Below are positions 58,915-64,000 of a stretch of DNA of 64,000 bases, piece after piece. How positions within the stretch are numbered: the stretch's first letter is position 1; every line of letters begins with the position of its first letter. The notes below the pieces were generated by a model that ran no database searches, had not been told where the DNA came from, and worked only from the letters and a program-made list of their open reading frames with translations. This DNA is from Qipengyuania pelagi (GTDB lineage Bacteria; Pseudomonadota; Alphaproteobacteria; Sphingomonadales; Sphingomonadaceae), in NCBI RefSeq assembly GCF_009827295.1, contig NZ_WTYD01000002.1, positions 124,001 to 188,000 on the forward strand. The letters are read 5' to 3'. Made by a program: the position numbers and the translations under genes.

Positions 58915-60303
58915 ATGCCCCGCAGCCCCGCATCCCCTGCCGATTTAAGCGCGCGCCTGTCCTTCTGGCTGCTCTGCGTATTCCTGGTGATCCTTTGGAT
59001 CGCGGGCGGCGCATCGCGCGCCGATGTGGCCGGACAGGCTGTGGTGCGGTTTTTCGCCTGGGCGTTCCTGATCGTTTTCGTTCTTTTCTCGGCGCGCTTC
59101 GAATGGCGTCGGGTCAAGCCGGTCGCAATTTTTCTTGGGTTGGCGGCCCTGCTGGTCTTCTTGCAGCTCGTGCCGCTGCCACCAGAGGTCTGGACCGCCC
59201 TACCCGGTCGCGAGCTGCTGAAAGGCGCCGCCGAAGTTAGCGATCAGCCACAACCTTGGCGGCCCCTGTCGATTTCGCCGAGCGCGACTGTCAATGCACT
59301 GGGATCGCTGGTCGTGCCTACTCTGGTACTCATACTGTGTGCACAATTGACGCGCGAGCAACATTGGCGAATCGCGGCACTCCTGTTGGCGCTTATCTTC
59401 GCTGGCTGCCTACTGGGCCTGCTCCAGTTTTCGGGCGCGAATTTCGACAACCCGCTGATCAATTATCAGGACGCTGCGGTATCCGGAAATTTCGCAAACC
59501 GGAACCATTTCGCACTGTTTGTAGCGATCGGATGCTTGCTGGCTCTTGTCTGGGGTTTACGCGGCGATCATGACAAGAAATGGAAACCGATTGTCGCTAT
59601 CGGGGTGCTTCCACTTTTCCTATTGATAGCGCTTGCGACAGGCTCGCGGGCAGGCTTCCTGCTATCCATCCTCGCGATCGCGACCGGCTTGTTTCTGACG
59701 CGTTCTGTGTTGTTGCAGGAATTGCGAGCTTTGCCGCGCTGGATGGCCTTAACCGTTCTTGCGTTCGTCTTTCTGGCAATGGTCGGCGCCGTAATCCTGT
59801 CTTTTTCTTTGGGGCGCGCCGTTTCCATCGATCGCGCCTTCGAGCTCAACGCTGCCGAGGATTTGCGATCACAAGCTTTCCCTTACATCATAGAGGCACT
59901 TACTCGCTATTTTCCCGTAGGCTCGGGCTTCGGCACGTTTGATCCGGTCTACCGCATCGGCGAGCCCGACTCCCTGCTACAACCGCAATATTTCAATCGA
60001 GCGCATAATGATTGGTTGGAGGTCATTCTCGACGGTGGAATCGCGGGGGTTGCACTTCTGACTGCGGTGTTCGTGTGGATCGCTGTCACAGCGTTCAAGG
60101 CGTGGCGCCGAGGCGAAGGCAGCCGCGGTTTGGCAGGTGTCGGCACTGTCGCCTTGATCCTTACCATGCTGGCCAGCGTGCCGGATTATCCCGGACGCAC
60201 GCCGATGATCATGGCCGTGATCATGATTGCAGCGATTTGGCTGCACGTAGGCTCTCAGTCATCTCACCAAGCCTCTAAGACCCGCAACCCGCCCCCCCCC
60301 TAA
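58915..60303 (+). CDS. O-antigen ligase family polysaccharide protein
   Basis: 462 residues, about eleven membrane helices. The Wzy_C/WaaL-type loop FANRNHFALFVAIGCLLA and the later YFNRAHNDWLEVILDGG with conserved His are the family features. The enzyme would polymerise or ligate lipid-linked sugar chains in the periplasm. A Pro run ends the protein. It opens an exopolysaccharide cluster continuing past the window. The start ATG at 58915 follows an AT-rich leader. Confidence 0.88.
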   Translation: MPRSPASPADLSARLSFWLLCVFLVILWIAGGASRADVAGQAVVRFFAWAFLIVFVLFSARFEWRRVKPVAIFLGLAALLVFLQLVPLPPEVWTALPGRELLKGAAEVSDQPQPWRPLSISPSATVNALGSLVVPTLVLILCAQLTREQHWRIAALLLALIFAGCLLGLLQFSGANFDNPLINYQDAAVSGNFANRNHFALFVAIGCLLALVWGLRGDHDKKWKPIVAIGVLPLFLLIALATGSRAGFLLSILAIATGLFLTRSVLLQELRALPRWMALTVLAFVFLAMVGAVILSFSLGRAVSIDRAFELNAAEDLRSQAFPYIIEALTRYFPVGSGFGTFDPVYRIGEPDSLLQPQYFNRAHNDWLEVILDGGIAGVALLTAVFVWIAVTAFKAWRRGEGSRGLAGVGTVALILTMLASVPDYPGRTPMIMAVIMIAAIWLHVGSQSSHQASKTRNPPPP

Positions 60304-60370
60304 ACTTTACGTTCATGCGCGCTCATTCTATAGCGCTCGCGATGTATCTTTCGAGTGGATATAATCTCCT

Positions 60371-61084
60371 ATGCGTAACTTCATTGGTTTGGCCGCAGCG
60401 GCGTGTATGCTGGCAGCGTGCGGTGGCCAGCCATCTATCCAGTCAACGCCAGGTTTGACCGTAATCACGGGGCAGGCCGCGCTGCCGGTCCCCAATCGTG
60501 ACGATCTGGTAGCCGAAGACCGCATCGCTCTAGTCGGACCTCTGGATACGATCCTGGTCAACGTGTTCGGCGTGGGCGAACTCAGTCGAGAGATGCAGGT
60601 CGATGCAGGCGGGCGTATCGCTATGCCGCTGATCGGCACAATCGATGCCGGCGGCAAGACGGCGGCGGAATTGGCCTTGGACATCGAAAGGCAGTTGGCG
60701 GGACGCTATGTGCGCAACCCCGACGTCACGGTGAATATCGTAAGTTCCGTCAGTCAGGTGGTCACGGTCGATGGGCAGGTGGTGGAACCCGGCCTCTATC
60801 CTGTGACGAATCAGATGACCTTGTTACGCGCGATCGCCTCTGCGCGCGGGCTCACTGAATTCGCCGACGCAGACGATGTCGTCATTCTGCGCACGGTCAA
60901 CGGCCAACGCGTCGCCGGCCTCTACAATATAAGTGCGATCCGCCGCGGCCTGTATGATGACCCCTCGTTGTATGCGAACGATCTGGTGGTCGTCGGCGAC
61001 AGTCCACAGCGCCGTTTGTTCCGTGATTTTGTAGGCTTGGCCCCTCTGCTCGCTTCGCCAGTAATTGCCCTGCTGCAGAGATAG
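60371..61084 (+). CDS. Polysaccharide export outer-membrane lipoprotein (Wza type)
   Basis: 237 residues. The lipobox MLAACGG lipidates Cys17. A Poly_export domain (about 55-140, LDTILVNVFGVGELSREMQV) and an SLBB domain (about 140-210, VVTVDGQVVEPGLYPVTNQM) follow, as in Wza-like secretins for capsule and EPS. It is short compared with Wza (~360), as in many sphingomonad EPS loci. It is 14 bases before the Wzc-like gene. Confidence 0.92.
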   Translation: MRNFIGLAAAACMLAACGGQPSIQSTPGLTVITGQAALPVPNRDDLVAEDRIALVGPLDTILVNVFGVGELSREMQVDAGGRIAMPLIGTIDAGGKTAAELALDIERQLAGRYVRNPDVTVNIVSSVSQVVTVDGQVVEPGLYPVTNQMTLLRAIASARGLTEFADADDVVILRTVNGQRVAGLYNISAIRRGLYDDPSLYANDLVVVGDSPQRRLFRDFVGLAPLLASPVIALLQR

Positions 61085-61098
61085 TTCCGATTGGATTT

Positions 61099-63321
61099 AT
61101 GAGCACATTTTCTTCCCCTTCCGATCGCCTCGGGCCCGTAAGTGACGCGCATGGTGCTAGAAACCCGCGGCCGGCGGACGCTGACGGACCGTCGTTACTC
61201 GAACAGTATCTGCGGATCGCGCGTCGCTGGCGATGGGTGATCTTGGGCGCTATTGCCGTATGCGTTCTGCTAGGTCTCATCGTCACCTTGTTGATGACGC
61301 CGCAATTCACCGCGACATCGACGGTCGAGATTTCCCGCGAAGCCGATCGGGTCACGAATATCGAGGGCGTGGAACGCGAAGCCAGCGTTGCCGACCAGGA
61401 ATTCTACCAGACTCAATACGGTCTGCTCCGCGCCCGCTCCCTCGCTGAGCGCGTGGCGAACGAACTGGGACTAGTGGACGATCCAGAGTTCTTCGACATG
61501 TTTGGTTTCGATGGAGCGGACAATCCGGCTTTCGAGATTTCCAACGGACGATATCTCGCGCAGGGCCGGGCGGAACGTCAGCGCGAAGCAGCCGATATCC
61601 TTTTGGAAAATGTCAGCATCGATCCCACCCGCCTGTCGCGCCTGGTCGACATCAGCATGACAAGTCCCGATGCGGTTTTTTCCGCGCGTGTCGCCAATGC
61701 TTGGGCGGAAAATTTTATCACAACCAATCTTGAACGGAAGGTTCAGGCGACCTCCTACGGCCGCGATGCACTTCAGGAGCAGCTGACGGAATACAAGGAG
61801 CGATTGGACGAATCCCAACGCCGTCTGGTCGCTTATGCTTCCGACCAGCAGATCGTAAATCTGCCGTCGGAAACCGGCGGTGACGGAACGACAACGCAAG
61901 AGCGTTCTATCGTTGTCGACAATCTTGCCTCTCTTAACAATGCATTGAATGAGGCCACAGCAGACCGGATCGCAGCGGAATCCCGCTTCCGCCGTGCCGG
62001 CGGGGGCGGCAGTTCGGTCGAAGCGCTTGGCAACAACGCTATCAACAATCTCCGGCAACGCCGGGCGGAACTGAACGCCCAGTACCAGGAGCTGATGGTT
62101 CGTTTTGAACCCGGCTACCCCCAAGCCCGCGCCATCCAATCGCAGATCGATGCTCTCGATCAGGCCATTGCCCGCGAAGAGTCACGCGTGTCGAGTTCAG
62201 TGCGGGCGGAATATCGTCAGGCGGAGGCGCGCGAACAAGCGCTCCGTCAGCGTGTTACCGCGCTCACGGAAGAATTTCTCGATGTCCGCCGGCGGTCGAT
62301 CCAGTATAATATTTATCAGCAAGAGGTGGATACCAACCGCGCGCTTTACGACGGCCTTTTGCAACGCTTTCAAGAACTCGGCGTGGCCGCCGGAGTCGGC
62401 GTCAACAATATCGCAATCGTCGATACCGCCAACGTTCCGGAAAAGCCTTCCAGCCCAAGACTGTTGATCAACCTGTTCGTATCCATTCTAGCCGGGGTCG
62501 GCCTCGGCGCCGCGCTCGCCTTCGGACTCGAACAACTCGACGAAGCGATAGCCGATCCGTCCGAGGTCCCAAGGCGGCTTGGACTGCCTTTGCTCGGAAC
62601 CGTTCCGAAGACCGAAGAGCACGAAACGCCGCGCGAAGCGCTGTTGGACCGCAAGTCGGAATTGGTGGACGCCTATATCGCGGTCCAGACCAATCTCGCT
62701 TTCACCACCGAACACGGGATACCGCGCTCCTTCTCCGTCACCTCGACGCGGCCGGCCGAGGGGAAATCGACCACCTCGCTGGCCCTTGCGACGATGCTGG
62801 CGCGATCGGGCAAGCGCGTGATCCTCATCGATGGGGATATGCGCTCGCCTTCGGTTCACCATCTTGGAAATGTCGATCACGATCATGGCGTCAGCAATTT
62901 TCTTGCCGGCGCCGAAGACTACAAATCGTCGATTTTCCATATGAAGGACCTCAGTCTCGATGCGATGAGTGCCGGGCCGATCCCGCCAAACGCCGCAGAA
63001 CTGCTCACTGGCGACCGTATGCGATTGCTCATCGATCGCCTTCACGAAGACTATGACCATGTCGTTGTCGATTCCCCGCCCGTTATGGGCTTGGCAGACG
63101 CGCCGCTCATCGCCGGTCATGTCGAGGGCGTGATCTACGCCGTGGAATCGCACAGCATCCGCTCGACGCAGGTCAAGACGGCGCTCGGTCGTCTTCAGGC
63201 GGCCCACACGCGCATATTCGGTGCTGTCCTTACCAAGTTCGAAGCCCGCAAGGCCCATTACGGCTATGGTTATGAATACGGGTATGGTTACGGACGCGAC
63301 GCGGAAACAAAAAGCGCTTGA
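61099..63321 (+). CDS. Polysaccharide co-polymerase/tyrosine autokinase (Wzc/ExoP type)
   Basis: 740 residues. Two membrane helices (ILGAIAVCVLLGLIVTLLMT near 50 and RLLINLFVSILAGVGLGAAL near 455-480) bracket a periplasmic coiled-coil Wzz region. The cytosolic BY-kinase follows with Walker A PAEGKSTTS (residues ~552-560), Walker A' VILIDGDMRSPS and Walker B HVVVDSPPVMG. The C-terminal YGYGYEYGYGYG is the tyrosine cluster that is autophosphorylated. It controls EPS chain length. It overlaps the next gene by one base. Confidence 0.94.
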   Translation: MSTFSSPSDRLGPVSDAHGARNPRPADADGPSLLEQYLRIARRWRWVILGAIAVCVLLGLIVTLLMTPQFTATSTVEISREADRVTNIEGVEREASVADQEFYQTQYGLLRARSLAERVANELGLVDDPEFFDMFGFDGADNPAFEISNGRYLAQGRAERQREAADILLENVSIDPTRLSRLVDISMTSPDAVFSARVANAWAENFITTNLERKVQATSYGRDALQEQLTEYKERLDESQRRLVAYASDQQIVNLPSETGGDGTTTQERSIVVDNLASLNNALNEATADRIAAESRFRRAGGGGSSVEALGNNAINNLRQRRAELNAQYQELMVRFEPGYPQARAIQSQIDALDQAIAREESRVSSSVRAEYRQAEAREQALRQRVTALTEEFLDVRRRSIQYNIYQQEVDTNRALYDGLLQRFQELGVAAGVGVNNIAIVDTANVPEKPSSPRLLINLFVSILAGVGLGAALAFGLEQLDEAIADPSEVPRRLGLPLLGTVPKTEEHETPREALLDRKSELVDAYIAVQTNLAFTTEHGIPRSFSVTSTRPAEGKSTTSLALATMLARSGKRVILIDGDMRSPSVHHLGNVDHDHGVSNFLAGAEDYKSSIFHMKDLSLDAMSAGPIPPNAAELLTGDRMRLLIDRLHEDYDHVVVDSPPVMGLADAPLIAGHVEGVIYAVESHSIRSTQVKTALGRLQAAHTRIFGAVLTKFEARKAHYGYGYEYGYGYGRDAETKSA

Positions 63322-64000
63322 TGGCCCTGCGCACTCACAAAGACATGAGGAAGGGCTCCGGTCGCGGACCCACTGCCTCGCCGCGCCGCTCGCATCGCGA
63401 ATGGTTCCAGCGGAGCGCACTGGCGGTTGGGTTCGCCGTGCTGGGATATATGGGCGTCACCAGCAGCCTAGCGCATGTGGTCGCGAAGGGCGATCCCGCA
63501 AGCGCCCATGCGATGGCTCCCGGAAACGGGATAATTCTCGCGGAGTACGCGCAGGATACCTTCACGCGCGGCCTGAAAAGCGAATCGAACTCTCTGGCGG
63601 CCAATCTTTCGCGCCGCGCTTTGCTCGCCGAACCGACAGCGGCCGATGCCCTGACAGTACTCGGCTTTCAGGCGCAATTGCGCGGCGATACGGAAGAAAC
63701 CGACCGTATTTTCTCCTATTCCACTGCACTGTCCCGGCGCGAATTGCGACCGCGCGTCTGGGCCATTGAAGAAGCGGTCGGGCGGGGGGATATCGTCGGG
63801 GCGATACGCAATTACGACATTGCCCTTCGGACATCCAAAGATGCTGGGGATATCTTCTACCCTACTCTTACAAAGGCATTGAGCGAGCCGCGTATCAGAT
63901 CGGCCCTGCTGGCCATCTTGGCCACCGATCCGGTCTGGAAGAATGGCTTTATCGCTTACGCTGCCGATAGCGGGAGCGAGCCTTCGGGGACCATCGCCCT
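63321..64000 (+). CDS. Hypothetical TPR-like membrane protein of the EPS cluster, partial
   Basis: 226 codons from ATG at 63321, one base inside the wzc stop, running off the right edge. A basic N-terminus (MALRTHKDMRKGSGRGPTAS) precedes one membrane helix (ALAVGFAVLGYMGVTSSLAH). The rest looks like helical TPR repeats (SLAANLSRRALLAEPTAADA, LRGDTEETDRIFSYSTALSR). Tetratricopeptide proteins at this place often help polysaccharide assembly. No enzyme motif is visible. Confidence 0.8.
   Translation, partial: MALRTHKDMRKGSGRGPTASPRRSHREWFQRSALAVGFAVLGYMGVTSSLAHVVAKGDPASAHAMAPGNGIILAEYAQDTFTRGLKSESNSLAANLSRRALLAEPTAADALTVLGFQAQLRGDTEETDRIFSYSTALSRRELRPRVWAIEEAVGRGDIVGAIRNYDIALRTSKDAGDIFYPTLTKALSEPRIRSALLAILATDPVWKNGFIAYAADSGSEPSGTIA

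Noticed and set aside
60294..60301. C8 run at the end of the O-antigen ligase-like gene as a phase-variable tract
   Set aside because: It lies in the last codons just before the stop, so slippage would hardly change the protein.

Overview
The window looks like chromosomal DNA of a high-GC alphaproteobacterium, most likely order Sphingomonadales and possibly family Erythrobacteraceae. The evidence is a MipZ-type division ATPase, a TonB-ExbB-ExbD cluster with three exbD genes, fused cysNC, a three-gene bc1 operon with TAT-dependent Rieske protein, and a compact virB operon. This placement is inferred from gene families and order; no database search was run.

Layout. 1-9.7 kb is mostly minus-strand housekeeping: rplT (cut by the window edge) and rpmI, two SDR dehydrogenases with a HisN-like phosphatase, prs, glpX, hom and a hotdog thioesterase, plus a plus-strand AraC regulator and an exported hypothetical. 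10-13.4 kb is a TonB energy-transduction cluster (tonB, exbB, three exbD). 13.6-22.4 kb holds an Lhr-type helicase, a DUF2059 protein, an overlapping pgm/J-domain/mipZ string, panC, and a manC-manA pair that makes GDP-mannose.

22.5-31.2 kb is the accessory region. A small secreted YD-repeat protein precedes a 1386-residue secreted RHS protein whose variable tip carries a phospholipase A2-like motif (CSSHDICY). Two promoterless or displaced RHS C-terminal cassettes follow, each with a different tip and its own small downstream gene, and there are two decayed RHS relics. A 238-bp direct repeat holding the leader and 5' end of virB3 flanks the third cassette, so a truncated virB3 sits directly against the cassette's start codon. 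The cassette tips and their partner genes are much more AT-rich than the surroundings.

31.2-38.9 kb is a type IV secretion operon in the order virB3-B4-B6-B8-B9-B10-B11-B2, ending at a tRNA-Gly(TCC). No virB1, virB5, virB7, coupling protein or relaxase is visible. 39.1-42.7 kb is the sulfate-activation operon cysD-cysNC-cysQ. 42.7-58.7 kb, mostly minus strand, holds an OmpA-like lipoprotein, a CPA1 antiporter, apt, petABC, pgeF, pepN, an EamA transporter, threonine aldolase, two bacterial PH proteins and an acyl-CoA dehydrogenase. 58.9 kb to the end starts an exopolysaccharide cluster: O-antigen ligase-like protein, Wza-like export lipoprotein, Wzc-like chain-length/tyrosine kinase, and a TPR-like protein cut by the window edge. 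The manC-manA and pgm genes upstream could feed it with sugar nucleotides.
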